DNA of 23,768 bases, from positions 1 to 23,768 of the forward strand of contig CAJTWQ010000031.1 of NCBI GenBank assembly GCA_910579835.1, read 5' to 3'. Shown here in pieces: positions 1-7,092 of this stretch. The stretch comes from an uncultured Ruminococcus sp. (GTDB lineage: Bacteria; Bacillota; Clostridia; Oscillospirales; Ruminococcaceae). Every line of letters begins with the position of its first letter. The first letter of the stretch is position 1. The position numbers were made by a program, and so were the translations under genes. The notes beneath the pieces are model-generated. The model was not told the DNA's origin. It was given only the letters and a program-made list of their open reading frames with translations, and made no database searches.

Positions 1-1467
1 ATGACTTACATAGAGGAGCTTAATTCTAAGATCGTTTCCTTGGAGGAGGAAATCAAAAAGGGTGCGCCTGTAAGCAATGTGGATCAGCAGGAGATTATTA
101 AATACCGTAATCAGATAGATAATCTTCAGGAAAAGCTTAATGCTTCAAACAATGCGCTGAGAGCAGCCAAAAAAGAGGTTGAAGAGCTTCAGAAGCAGCA
201 TGATTCCGACCAAAGTCTTATTAATCAGCTGAAAGCGGGCGGTCCTGGTGCAGCAGCGGCAGCAGCTCAGTCTAATGCCCAGACAGCAGCGGCTCTTGAA
301 GCGGCTAAAAAGGAAATTGATAAGCTCAAGACCGAGCTTCAGGAAGCACAAAAGAAAGCTTCCGTTTCTAAGACAGCAGTTCCTCAGCAGAATGTTCAGG
401 CAACGGCGGCTCTTGAGGCGGCTAAAAAGGAAATCGACAAGCTTAAAGCAGAGCTTAAGGATGTTAAGTCAAAAGCATCGTCAGTTCCTCAGACATCCGC
501 TCCTGCACAGGCTGCAAATAACGCTGAGCTTGCCAAGACAAAACAGGAAATCTCCAGACTTACAAGCGAGCTTGGAAATAAGGCCAAGGAGATTGCCGAG
601 AGAGATAACACTATCGCTCAGATAAATAAGGATAAGGATGCTGAAATAGCTAAGCTTAATGAAGAAATTACTTCTCTTAAAGAAAGTGCAAATGATCCTA
701 CCGCACAGATGGGACTTATCTTTGCAGAGGCACAGAAGACTGTTAATATGCTGAAAACTCAGGCAAAAACTGAGGCCGACAAGACTGTAAACGAGGCTAA
801 TGAGAAGGCAGAGGCTATTCTAAGCGAGGCTAATGAGAAGGCAGAAAAAACGATCAGTGATGCAAATATTACTGCCGAGGTCTGCATTAAGGAAGCTAAC
901 GATCAGGCTAAGCAGACTGTAGACGATGCAAATAAACATGCCGATAAGGTTAATGAGATGACGTCTGCTATAAGATCAAAGCTTCTTAGTGAAATTGAAA
1001 GTGTAAATACAAAGTTTAACGATATATCTTCTGTTCTCGGACGTCTTACAAGTCAGACAACTGACCGGATGAGCGAAGCGCAGCTTATTATCGGAGAGGC
1101 TAAAAAATCTGTTGGTACCGGAGATGCTGTTAAGAAAGCAGAAGCTCCTAAGGCAGACTTCAAGGCAACAGAGGCACCAAAGGCAAGCCTTTCTGATCTT
1201 GGAAAGACACCAAATAAAGCTTCAGCATCATCAAAGAAATCTGTGGTTGACGACTCCGATCCATTTGCAAGCATTGGTTCGTCAGGCTCGTATGCAAGCA
1301 GAAATTCAGGATATAATAACGGCAGTGCAAGTTCTTCATACAGTAAGCCTGCGCCTGCGCCTCAGCCTAAGCAGACACCTCCGCCTAAAAAGAATAATTT
1401 CAGCTTTGATATGGAAGCGCTTTTGAAAGCAGCTGAAGAAGAGGCGGCCAAAAATCCGGAGGAATAA
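1..1467 (+). CDS. Long coiled-coil protein with 11-residue repeats, DivIVA-like in overall design (5' end at window edge)
   Basis: The frame is open from the first base, which is an ATG, so the start cannot be checked; the gene may begin outside the window. The 488 visible residues are mostly charged, Ala/Glu/Lys-rich coiled coil. Residues about 95-115 and 134-154 are a near-duplicate (AALEAAKKEIDKLK core) offset by 39 residues. Residues 265-319 are five consecutive 11-residue units of the form [ED]AN-x-x-A. A stretch at 320-360 with further heptad character follows, then a low-complexity Ser/Pro/Lys tail (about 380-465) and a short acidic helix at the C-terminus. No signal peptide or membrane segment is visible. 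Proteins of this design in Firmicutes are often DivIVA/GpsB-like or other cell-pole or cytoskeletal scaffolds; that is analogy only, since no N-terminal DivIVA motif is recognised. No strong terminator follows; the hairpin at 1528-1553 lacks a U-run. Confidence 0.7.
   Translation: MTYIEELNSKIVSLEEEIKKGAPVSNVDQQEIIKYRNQIDNLQEKLNASNNALRAAKKEVEELQKQHDSDQSLINQLKAGGPGAAAAAAQSNAQTAAALEAAKKEIDKLKTELQEAQKKASVSKTAVPQQNVQATAALEAAKKEIDKLKAELKDVKSKASSVPQTSAPAQAANNAELAKTKQEISRLTSELGNKAKEIAERDNTIAQINKDKDAEIAKLNEEITSLKESANDPTAQMGLIFAEAQKTVNMLKTQAKTEADKTVNEANEKAEAILSEANEKAEKTISDANITAEVCIKEANDQAKQTVDDANKHADKVNEMTSAIRSKLLSEIESVNTKFNDISSVLGRLTSQTTDRMSEAQLIIGEAKKSVGTGDAVKKAEAPKADFKATEAPKASLSDLGKTPNKASASSKKSVVDDSDPFASIGSSGSYASRNSGYNNGSASSSYSKPAPAPQPKQTPPPKKNNFSFDMEALLKAAEEEAAKNPEE
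793..957 (+). repeat. Five in-frame 33-bp units encoding 11-residue (hendecad) repeats
   Basis: Within the coiled-coil gene, residues 265-275, 276-286, 287-297, 298-308 and 309-319 each begin [ED]AN and have Ala at position 6. The first two units share EANEKAE exactly; the others have diverged (DANITAE, EANDQAK, DANKHAD). The divergence at DNA level suggests an old, maintained protein repeat rather than a recent tandem duplication. Hendecads favour straight or slightly right-handed coiled coils, and 11-mers also occur in amphipathic lipid-binding helices. Confidence 0.75.
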
Positions 1468-1527
1468 ATCATCTTGTGAATTAGTCAAATTGGATTATCC
1501 GAATTGACATAGTTTTGTAACTCTCTT

Positions 1528-1553
1528 TCCGGAGGAGCAATTGTTTCTCCGGA
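1528..1553 (+). other. Stable hairpin between the coiled-coil gene and the zinc-ribbon gene
   Basis: TCCGGAG (1528-1534) pairs with CTCCGGA (1547-1553) around a 12-base loop. The 3' side runs into GATCGGATG with no U-run, so it is not a good intrinsic terminator. It sits 8 bases before the tRNA-like element and may be part of the same structured leader, or an RNA-processing site. Confidence 0.5.
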
Positions 1554-1561
1554 TCGGATGC

Positions 1562-1624
1562 GGCCGTGTAGCTTAAAAAGAGCGTTGATTTTCAAAGGTG
1601 CTGGTGCAAGTCCAACCGTGGTCC
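1562..1624 (+). ncRNA. tRNA-shaped structured leader (degenerate tRNA or tRNA mimic) upstream of the zinc-ribbon gene
   Basis: The 63 bases fold as a compact cloverleaf. The acceptor GGCCGTG (1562-1568) pairs along all 7 positions with CGTGGTC (1617-1623), including three G-U pairs. T8-A9 follow, then a D-stem GCTT/GAGC (1571-1574, 1580-1583) with a 5-base A loop. A 4-bp hairpin TTGA/TCAA (1585-1588, 1592-1595) with a three-base loop stands where the anticodon arm belongs. The T-stem (1600-1604/1612-1616) has 4 of 5 pairs and loop TGCAAGT, close to the tRNA T-loop rule. The T-arm abuts the acceptor strand exactly as in tRNA, leaving C1624 as discriminator. It cannot be a decoding tRNA: there is no seven-base anticodon loop and no GG in the D-loop. 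It lies 26 bases before the next ATG. It could be a tRNA pseudogene, a regulatory tRNA mimic, or another RNA with a T-loop hairpin. The fold was found by eye only. Confidence 0.4.
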
Positions 1625-1650
1625 AAAAAAATTAAGAGAGGTATACGAAA

Positions 1651-1926
1651 ATGTACGAAGACAAGACATTAGTCTGCAAGGAGTGCGGAAATGAGTTTAT
1701 TTTTTCCGCTGGCGAACAGGAATTCTATGCAGAGAAGGGCTTTGTAAATGAGCCGCAGAGGTGTAAGGCATGCCGTGATGCCAGAAAAGGTTCAGGCAGA
1801 TCAGAAAGGGTAATGTACACAGCTGTATGTGCATCATGCGGCGGTGATGCAAAGGTTCCGTTTGAACCTAAGGAAGGCAGAGCCGTTTATTGCAGTAATT
1901 GCTTTTCAAAAATGAACGAGACTTGA
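1651..1926 (+). CDS. Small double zinc-ribbon protein (CxxC-x17-CxxC type)
   Basis: This 91-residue protein has four CxxC knuckles and nothing else. C9/C12 with C38/C41 form a first ribbon; C60/C63 with C81/C84 form a second, with exactly 17 residues between the knuckles of the second pair. This matches the small clostridial zinc-ribbon family annotated as CxxC-x17-CxxC domain proteins. Their biochemical role is unknown; nucleic-acid or protein binding is the usual guess. The start is fixed by GAGAGG about 9 bases upstream of the ATG at 1651. The gene follows the structured leader at 1528-1624, which may control it. It has no membrane or export signal. Confidence in the gene and zinc binding is high; function is not known. 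Confidence 0.85.
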   Translation: MYEDKTLVCKECGNEFIFSAGEQEFYAEKGFVNEPQRCKACRDARKGSGRSERVMYTAVCASCGGDAKVPFEPKEGRAVYCSNCFSKMNET

Positions 1927-2197
1927 TCGTTATGAGTCATCTTGGCATAGCCGGATATATTTCGGCTATGCCCGGAGAATCACTGGTGCAGGACATTGAA
2001 TGTGCGCGCAGTGAGCGTCATATCTGTGAGTTGGCGGATATGAGAATGAAGTTGCTGTCTGTGATTTGGGCTATTAAAGTATGAAAATGTAATGAGACGG
2101 TATGCTGCGTCTGTGAGTTTCTATCAGATACTTTTGGCAGAATGTCACAGGGACAGCGTCCCTTATTACGTTCAAATGCTTGAAAGGATGAATTAAA
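1927..2197. other. Intergenic region with two hairpins, no convincing gene
   Basis: A perfect 10-bp hairpin GGCATAGCCG/CGGCTATGCC (1944-1953, 1963-1972, 9-base loop) follows the zinc-ribbon stop by 18 bases but has no U-run after it. A second hairpin AGGGAC/GTCCCT (2149-2154, 2158-2163, loop AGC) is followed by TTATTA, weakly terminator-like, 35 bases before the DUF1858 gene. A short open frame (from an ATG at 1932 to about 2084) crosses the first hairpin, has no ribosome binding site and no recognisable product. No -35/-10 pair stands out. Confidence 0.5.
1944..1972 (+). terminator. Hairpin after the zinc-ribbon gene (terminator-like, no U-run)
   Basis: The stem is 10 perfect base pairs with a 9-base AU-rich loop. 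It begins 18 bases past the stop codon, the usual place for a terminator or an mRNA 3'-end protector. The following CGGAGAATC has no U-tract, so it more likely protects the transcript from exonucleases or needs Rho. Confidence 0.4.
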
Positions 2198-2398
2198 ATG
2201 CAGGTTACTAAAGAAACTATCATCGGGGATATTCTTGATGCCGATTTTGAAGTTGCTCCTTTTTTTCTTGAAATAGGAATGCACTGTCTTGGCTGCCCCG
2301 CTTCAAGAGGGGAATCAATTGAGGATGCGTGCGCCGTTCACGGAACAGATCCGGACGCTCTCGTTGAAAAGCTCAACGCTTATTTTGCTTCTAAGTAA
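2198..2398 (+). CDS. DUF1858 protein (hybrid-cluster-protein-associated redox disulfide domain)
   Basis: The 66 residues are a single DUF1858 domain: an N-terminal VTKETIIGDIL segment, a helix, then the C30-L-G-C33 redox/metal pair, a further C45, and a C-terminal helix ending LVEKLNAYF. The family is found next to or fused with hybrid cluster protein and other anaerobic Fe-S oxidoreductases and is thought to be a thiol redox partner. No such enzyme lies nearby here, so it acts with a partner encoded elsewhere. GAAAGGATG about 8 bases upstream supports the ATG at 2198. A strong terminator follows within 11 bases, so this is probably a one-gene unit. Length is normal for the family. Confidence 0.85.
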   Translation: MQVTKETIIGDILDADFEVAPFFLEIGMHCLGCPASRGESIEDACAVHGTDPDALVEKLNAYFASK

Positions 2399-2408
2399 TG
2401 ATTTTTCG

Positions 2409-2445
2409 GCGTGCTGCGATTACTGCGGCACGCTTTTACTTTTTT
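2409..2445 (+). terminator. Rho-independent terminator of the DUF1858 gene
   Basis: GCGTGCTGC (2409-2417) pairs with GCGGCACGC (2425-2433) as a 9-bp GC-rich stem with a 7-base loop, followed by TTTTACTTTTTT. The ribosome binding site of the next gene (GATGAGG) begins directly after the U-run, so the next unit's promoter must lie within or before this region or transcription must read through. Confidence 0.85.
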
Positions 2446-2460
2446 GGATGAGGTATAAGA

Positions 2461-3912
2461 ATGCTTGATAACAGATTGAAAATGTGTGCGGAAATGGTTA
2501 CAGGTCGTGGAATTGCCGTGGATGTAGGGACGGATCACGCCTATCTCGCAGCAGAATTAATAAAAACAGGAAAATGCAGCAAGGTCATAGCTTCGGATAT
2601 AAGAAAAGGTCCTCTTGAATCCGCGCGAAAAACTGTAGAAAAATATAATATATCGGACAATGCGGAGCTTGTTCTGTCTGACGGGCTTGAAAATATAAAT
2701 CTTGATGGAGTAACAGATATAATAATTGCCGGAATGGGCGGCGAGACCATAATTGAAATACTTAAACCGAAAGCTTATGAGCTTTTCGGCGTTAATCTGA
2801 TTCTTCAGCCTATGACAAAACCGGAGATTCTCAGGAAATGGCTGTATGAATCCAATATTCAGATAAAAAGTGAGAAGGCGGCAGATGTAAACGGCAGGCT
2901 TTATACAGTCATTTGTGCGGAAAGCGACATTGAAGCTTACAGCAAACTGACGGAGTTGGAGTCTGTTTCTGGATTTTTTGATGAAAATGACGAATTTGGG
3001 AGAAAATATCGTCAAAGTGAATCGGAACGACTTGAAAAGGTGAGCGAAGCTCTTGAAAAATCGGGGAAAATTGAGGAATCTGTTCACTATCGCTGCCTTG
3101 GCAAAAAGGTCTTGGAGGGAGCGAAGTCTGTAAATATAAATGAGCTGTACGCATTTCTGGATGAAAAATATCCTTTTTCCGCTCAAGAAAATTGGGATAA
3201 TTCCGGATTTCTGGTCAACTCCTTCTTTGATTCTTTCCAAAAGGTTTTGTTAGCTCTCGATATAACGAATGAAGTGATTGAAGAGGCAGATAATAAGAGA
3301 GCAGATGTAATAATTTCACATCATCCTGTTATATTTGAGCCGCTGAAAAAAATAACTGCTGACGATCCTGTGTATAAGCTTATAAGCTGCGAAATAGCGG
3401 CAATTTGCATGCATACGAATCTTGATATTTCTGAGGGCGGAACAAATTCCGTCATAATTCAGAAGCTGTCTGAAAGATTTGAATTTTCGGGAGTTCCTCA
3501 GCCGTTTGAAGAACTTAGCGACGGAAGAATGCTGGGATATATTGTTGAACTGAAAAACATGATTCTGGCAGCTAAATTTGAGAAGATTCTCAAAGAAATT
3601 TTTAACTGCACCTATATCAGAAAGAATCGCCGCGGCAATAATCGGTTAAAAAAGATTGCAGTTTGTTCGGGGGCGGGAGGCTCTATGTTGGATCTTGCAA
3701 TAGAAAAAGGATCCGATGCACTGGTAACCGGCGATATAAAACACGACATATGGAATAAGGCGAATGATAAGGGATTTACCCTTTATGACTGCGGTCATTT
3801 TCACACGGAGAATATTGTTTTGTGGGAACTCCGCCGCGTTCTGGAGGAGAAATTCCCATATCTTGATGTGGAAATTGCGGAGTCGTCTGTTGATCCATGC
3901 GATTATGTATGA
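2461..3912 (+). CDS. trmK-nif3: Fusion of tRNA (adenine-22-N1)-methyltransferase TrmK and NIF3-like dinuclear-metal protein
   Basis: Residues 1 to about 215 are TrmK, which uses S-adenosylmethionine to make m1A22 in tRNA. The binding loop AVDVGTDHAYL (19-29), the acidic SD at 45-46, the AGMGG motif (90-94) and LILQP (113-117) are all present. Residues about 224-483 are a NIF3/DUF34 domain: WDNSG (245-249), SHHP (286-289) with the metal-binding His pair, HTNLD (318-322), VTGD (422-425) and GHFHTE (445-450). NIF3 proteins bind two metal ions and form hexameric toroids; their substrate is unsettled despite the label GTP cyclohydrolase I type 2. In Bacillus the two are adjacent separate genes (yqfN, yqfO). 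Here one frame joins them with no stop and no internal start with a ribosome binding site. It leads a packed run; the next ATG is 9 bases after its stop. Confidence 0.9.
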   Translation: MLDNRLKMCAEMVTGRGIAVDVGTDHAYLAAELIKTGKCSKVIASDIRKGPLESARKTVEKYNISDNAELVLSDGLENINLDGVTDIIIAGMGGETIIEILKPKAYELFGVNLILQPMTKPEILRKWLYESNIQIKSEKAADVNGRLYTVICAESDIEAYSKLTELESVSGFFDENDEFGRKYRQSESERLEKVSEALEKSGKIEESVHYRCLGKKVLEGAKSVNINELYAFLDEKYPFSAQENWDNSGFLVNSFFDSFQKVLLALDITNEVIEEADNKRADVIISHHPVIFEPLKKITADDPVYKLISCEIAAICMHTNLDISEGGTNSVIIQKLSERFEFSGVPQPFEELSDGRMLGYIVELKNMILAAKFEKILKEIFNCTYIRKNRRGNNRLKKIAVCSGAGGSMLDLAIEKGSDALVTGDIKHDIWNKANDKGFTLYDCGHFHTENIVLWELRRVLEEKFPYLDVEIAESSVDPCDYV

Positions 3913-3921
3913 GGTGAATAA

Positions 3922-4761
3922 ATGGAGATCTTTACTTGTCCTGTATGTGAAGAAAAGCTGTATATTTCTGGAAAAAGCTGTGTCTGTACTAATCGTCACT
4001 GCTTCGATATCTCCAAAAGCGGATACGTGAATCTTTTGCTTTCAAGTCACATGGGCAAAACGGTTCATGGCGATAACAAGCTTATGGTGCAGTCACGGCG
4101 TGATTTTCTGGAAAAAGGATATTATTCTCATCTTTGTGACGAACTATGCGATATGGTTCTTAGGAACTTTAATGGCGGTATTATTCTTGACGCGGGCTGC
4201 GGAGAGGGATATTATACAGCAGCAATATTTGATATGTTGAATCGCTCAGATATGGCGGCGGAAATGTATGGGATTGATATATCAAAAATTGCAGTAGAAA
4301 TGGCGGCAAAGAGGAAGAAGGACATAACTTTTGCGGCGGCCAGTGTTTTTCATATTCCGGCGGCGGAAAATTCCTGTGATATGCTTATTACGCTTTTTGC
4401 CCCTTACTGCGGTGAGGAATTTCAACGGATCCTTAAACCGGGCGGAATTATGATAATGGTCATCCCCTCAGAGAATCACTTATGGGAGCTTAAACAGGCA
4501 ATTTACGATATACCATATAAAAATCAGGTAAAACCGTATGAGCTGAACGGATTCCGGCTTGCAGAGAAGAAGAGAATTTCTTATCATATTCAGCTTGAAA
4601 ACCGTGAAGATATACAATCGCTTTTTTCTATGACACCCTATTATTACAGAACGGCATCTGTTCAAAAAGAAAGACTCGGACAGCTTGACAAACTGGATAC
4701 AACTGTAGATTTTGAGCTGCTTGCATACAGTGCCGACCTCAATAAGAATCTGTTTTTATAG
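3922..4761 (+). CDS. rlmA: 23S rRNA (guanine-N1)-methyltransferase, RlmA family
   Basis: The protein starts with the RlmA zinc finger: C6, C9, C22 and H26 match the four ligands of the family, followed by FDISKSGYVNLL, a strongly conserved RlmA segment. A class I methyltransferase fold follows, with the SAM loop ILDAGCGEGYYT (88-99), the acidic GID (117-119), and LKPGG after strand 5. RlmA enzymes methylate N1 of G745 (RlmAI) or G748 (RlmAII, TlrB) in helix 35 of 23S rRNA at the peptide exit tunnel; Gram-positive members are usually of the second type and can affect macrolide and tylosin binding. Which base is modified here cannot be told from sequence. Length (279) is usual. GAGGTG 7 bases upstream supports the start, and the 9-base gap from the TrmK-NIF3 gene suggests coupled expression. 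Confidence 0.88.
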   Translation: MEIFTCPVCEEKLYISGKSCVCTNRHCFDISKSGYVNLLLSSHMGKTVHGDNKLMVQSRRDFLEKGYYSHLCDELCDMVLRNFNGGIILDAGCGEGYYTAAIFDMLNRSDMAAEMYGIDISKIAVEMAAKRKKDITFAAASVFHIPAAENSCDMLITLFAPYCGEEFQRILKPGGIMIMVIPSENHLWELKQAIYDIPYKNQVKPYELNGFRLAEKKRISYHIQLENREDIQSLFSMTPYYYRTASVQKERLGQLDKLDTTVDFELLAYSADLNKNLFL

Positions 4762-4815
4762 AAATATATATACTGTTTAATAAGTAACTTTATTAATGTA
4801 AAAAGGAATGATTAT

Positions 4816-6567
4816 ATGGCTTTAGATGGAGCATTTCTCTATGCAGTAAAAAATGAACTTCAAGCGCTGATAGGCGGTCGTGTCGATAAGATATATCAGC
4901 CTTCAAGGGAAGAAATCGTCATAACGGTCAGGACGAAGAGTGGCAGCAAAAAGCTCTATATATCAGCAAATGCCGGCAGTTCGCGTGTGCACGTTACCGA
5001 GAAGAACATTGATAATCCCCAAATCCCGCCCATGTTCTGTATGCTTCTGCGCAAGCATATCGGCGGCGGCAAATTGCTCGGTATCCGTCAGGACGGTTTG
5101 GAACGTATTCTTTTTCTTGACTTTGAATGCGTCAATGAGCTTGGGGATGTAGTAACAGTTACTTTGGCATGTGAGATTATGGGTCGCTGTTCCAATCTGG
5201 TTATTATCAGTCAAGAGGGACGGATAATAGACAGTATAAAGCGTGTTGACGGGGAAATGTCCCGTGAGCGTTTGGTGCTTCCCGGAATGCCTTATACTTT
5301 ACCCCCCCGTGACAGCCGGCTCAATTTTCTTAATGCCGATGATGATGAGATGAGATCTGCCATCCGCAGTGCGAATCCGGCTGAGCTGTCAAAAGCTCTG
5401 ATACGGATATTTGAGGGTATTTCTCCTATACTTGCCCGTGAATGGACATTTTTTGCCGGACATGGCTCTCATATTGACAGCGATCTTATTACCGAGGATC
5501 AGATTGACCGTTTGATTTTTATCATTAAGAGGACACGGGATCAGCTTTTATCGGGAGAGAGTTGTTTTTCGGCGGCAAGCACAAAGGAGGGGCAGCTGAA
5601 GGATTTTTCGTTCATTCGTTTATCGCAGTTTGGTACTATGATGTATACAAAGGAGCTGCCAAGTGCTTCGGAGCTGCTTGATTATTTTTATTTTGAGCGT
5701 GACAAGGCTCAGCGGACAAAGCAGCGCGCCAATGATCTTTTTAAGCTGCTGATAAATCTGACGGAGCGTGTGGCAAGGAGGATTTCCGTTCAGCGGGAGG
5801 AGCTTGCGGAGTGTGCCGAAAAGGATTATTTCAGGCTCTGCGGTGATTTGATCTCTGCTAATATTTACAGAATTGTTAAAGGTGATACTGTACTATATGC
5901 TGAAAATTTCTACGAAGAGAGCTGCCCTACAGTGGAGATCAGCCTTGATCCCCGTAAATCACCGTCTCAGAATGCTCAAAAGTATTACACTGAGTATAAA
6001 AAATGCGTCAAGGCTGAGGAGATGCTCACCCTGCGTATTGAAAAGGGCGAGGAAGAACTCCAGTATCTTGACAGTGTTTTCGATGCACTGACCAGAGCTG
6101 ATTCCGAAAATGATATTATTCAGTTGCGGCTGGAACTCCGTGAGCAGGGATATGTGAGATCGGGATGCGGCAAAACAAAGCCTCCGAAGGCGCTTCCGCC
6201 TATAGAGTACAGGTCAAGCGACGGATTTACGGTTCTTGTGGGAAGAAATAATTTGCAGAACGATCAGCTTACCTTAAAATTTGCCGAAAAATCAGATATA
6301 TGGCTTCACACGCAAAGCATTACAGGCTCTCATGTAATAATTGCGTCGGAGGGGAAAACACCTCCGGACAGAACTATTGAGGAGGCGGCGATTATCGCAG
6401 CCTGCAACAGCAGAGGACGTGATTCAAGTCTTGTGCCTGTTGACTACTGCCTTGCCAGATATGTGAGGAAACCTGTGGGAGCTAAGCCCGGAAAAGTGAT
6501 ATTTACCAATTACAAAACAGCTTTTGTCAAGCCTGACAGTGAGCTTGAAAAACAACTGAGGGTATAA
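4816..6567 (+). CDS. rqcH: RqcH (NFACT-family ribosome quality control factor)
   Basis: RqcH binds stalled 50S-peptidyl-tRNA complexes and recruits tRNA-Ala to add C-terminal alanine tails that mark the peptide for degradation. It was formerly annotated as fibronectin-binding protein. Seen here: an N-terminal NFACT-N domain starting MALDGAFL, with DGLER (93-97) and CEIMGR (119-124), segments that carry residues shown in the family to be needed for function; a helix-hairpin-helix and long coiled-coil middle (about 180-440); and an NFACT-R domain (about 463-575) with DIWLHTQSITGSHVII and TNYKTAFVKP. Length 583 is normal. AAAGGAATG about 8 bases upstream fits the ATG at 4816. The 53-base gap from rlmA is A/T-rich with no terminator. 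The neighbours act on tRNA and rRNA, which fits. Confidence 0.93.
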   Translation: MALDGAFLYAVKNELQALIGGRVDKIYQPSREEIVITVRTKSGSKKLYISANAGSSRVHVTEKNIDNPQIPPMFCMLLRKHIGGGKLLGIRQDGLERILFLDFECVNELGDVVTVTLACEIMGRCSNLVIISQEGRIIDSIKRVDGEMSRERLVLPGMPYTLPPRDSRLNFLNADDDEMRSAIRSANPAELSKALIRIFEGISPILAREWTFFAGHGSHIDSDLITEDQIDRLIFIIKRTRDQLLSGESCFSAASTKEGQLKDFSFIRLSQFGTMMYTKELPSASELLDYFYFERDKAQRTKQRANDLFKLLINLTERVARRISVQREELAECAEKDYFRLCGDLISANIYRIVKGDTVLYAENFYEESCPTVEISLDPRKSPSQNAQKYYTEYKKCVKAEEMLTLRIEKGEEELQYLDSVFDALTRADSENDIIQLRLELREQGYVRSGCGKTKPPKALPPIEYRSSDGFTVLVGRNNLQNDQLTLKFAEKSDIWLHTQSITGSHVIIASEGKTPPDRTIEEAAIIAACNSRGRDSSLVPVDYCLARYVRKPVGAKPGKVIFTNYKTAFVKPDSELEKQLRV

Positions 6568-6569
6568 TT

Positions 6570-7088
6570 ATGAATGAGATATTGACAAGTGATTTTTTTC
6601 ACAGAGACGCTTTGGAAGTCGCTCCTGATTTAGTAGGGAAGATCTTGGTCAGAACCTTAGAGGACGGTACGGAGCTTCGTGACAGAATTTCCGAAACTGA
6701 GGCTTACAGAGGAGAGGAGGATCTTGGATGTCACGCGTCAAAGGGGCGTACAAAGCGGACAGAGATTCTTTACGGTGAAAGCGGAATTATTTATGTTTAT
6801 CTTTGCTATGGCGTTCACTGGCTGATGAACGTAATAACCGGAGAAAAGGAACAGCCGCAGGGAGTGCTTTTCCGATGCGGAGAAGCGTTCAGAGGGCCTG
6901 GAAAGCTGACAAAATTTCTACAGGTGGACGGTAGTTTTAACGGGGAAAGTTTTTTAGGAAACAGCAGGATCCGCATTGAAGATGACGGATTTCGTCCTGC
7001 TGTAAAAACAGCGCCGAGAGTGGGAATAGATTACGCCGGAGATTACTGGAAAAATATTGAATGGCGGTTTATAGCCGATACGGAGTAA
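6570..7088 (+). CDS. DNA-3-methyladenine glycosylase, AAG/MPG family (compact form)
   Basis: This base-excision repair enzyme removes alkylated purines such as 3-methyladenine and hypoxanthine by cutting the N-glycosidic bond. The catalytic segment ISETEAYRGEED (40-51) carries E44, matching the water-activating Glu of human AAG, and Y46, matching the intercalating-pocket Tyr. YVYLCYGVHWLMNV (75-88) matches the family's YVYxxYGMxxCxN block, and GPGKLTK (109-115) the substrate-pocket block. At 172 residues it is shorter than the usual 190-210: the loop between the VLFR strand and GPGKL is reduced to a few residues. It starts 2 bases after the rqcH stop, with GAGGG about 10 bases upstream, so translation is probably coupled. 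Confidence 0.87.
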   Translation: MNEILTSDFFHRDALEVAPDLVGKILVRTLEDGTELRDRISETEAYRGEEDLGCHASKGRTKRTEILYGESGIIYVYLCYGVHWLMNVITGEKEQPQGVLFRCGEAFRGPGKLTKFLQVDGSFNGESFLGNSRIRIEDDGFRPAVKTAPRVGIDYAGDYWKNIEWRFIADTE

Positions 7089-7092
7089 GAGG

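Noticed and set aside
1571..1624. Cobalamin riboswitch, suggested by GGTGCAAGTCC followed by GTGGTCC
   Set aside because: The upstream GGGAA-like core and the downstream GCNACTG block are absent, and the gene has no cobalamin link. The T-loop hairpin alone is shared by several RNA classes.
1932..2084. Short open frame after the zinc-ribbon gene
   Set aside because: It runs through a perfect 10-bp hairpin, has no ribosome binding site and no family resemblance.
2557..3240. 227-codon open frame on the minus strand inside the TrmK-NIF3 gene
   Set aside because: Antisense to two well conserved domains; composition rich in Phe/Tyr/Arg as expected for a shadow frame.
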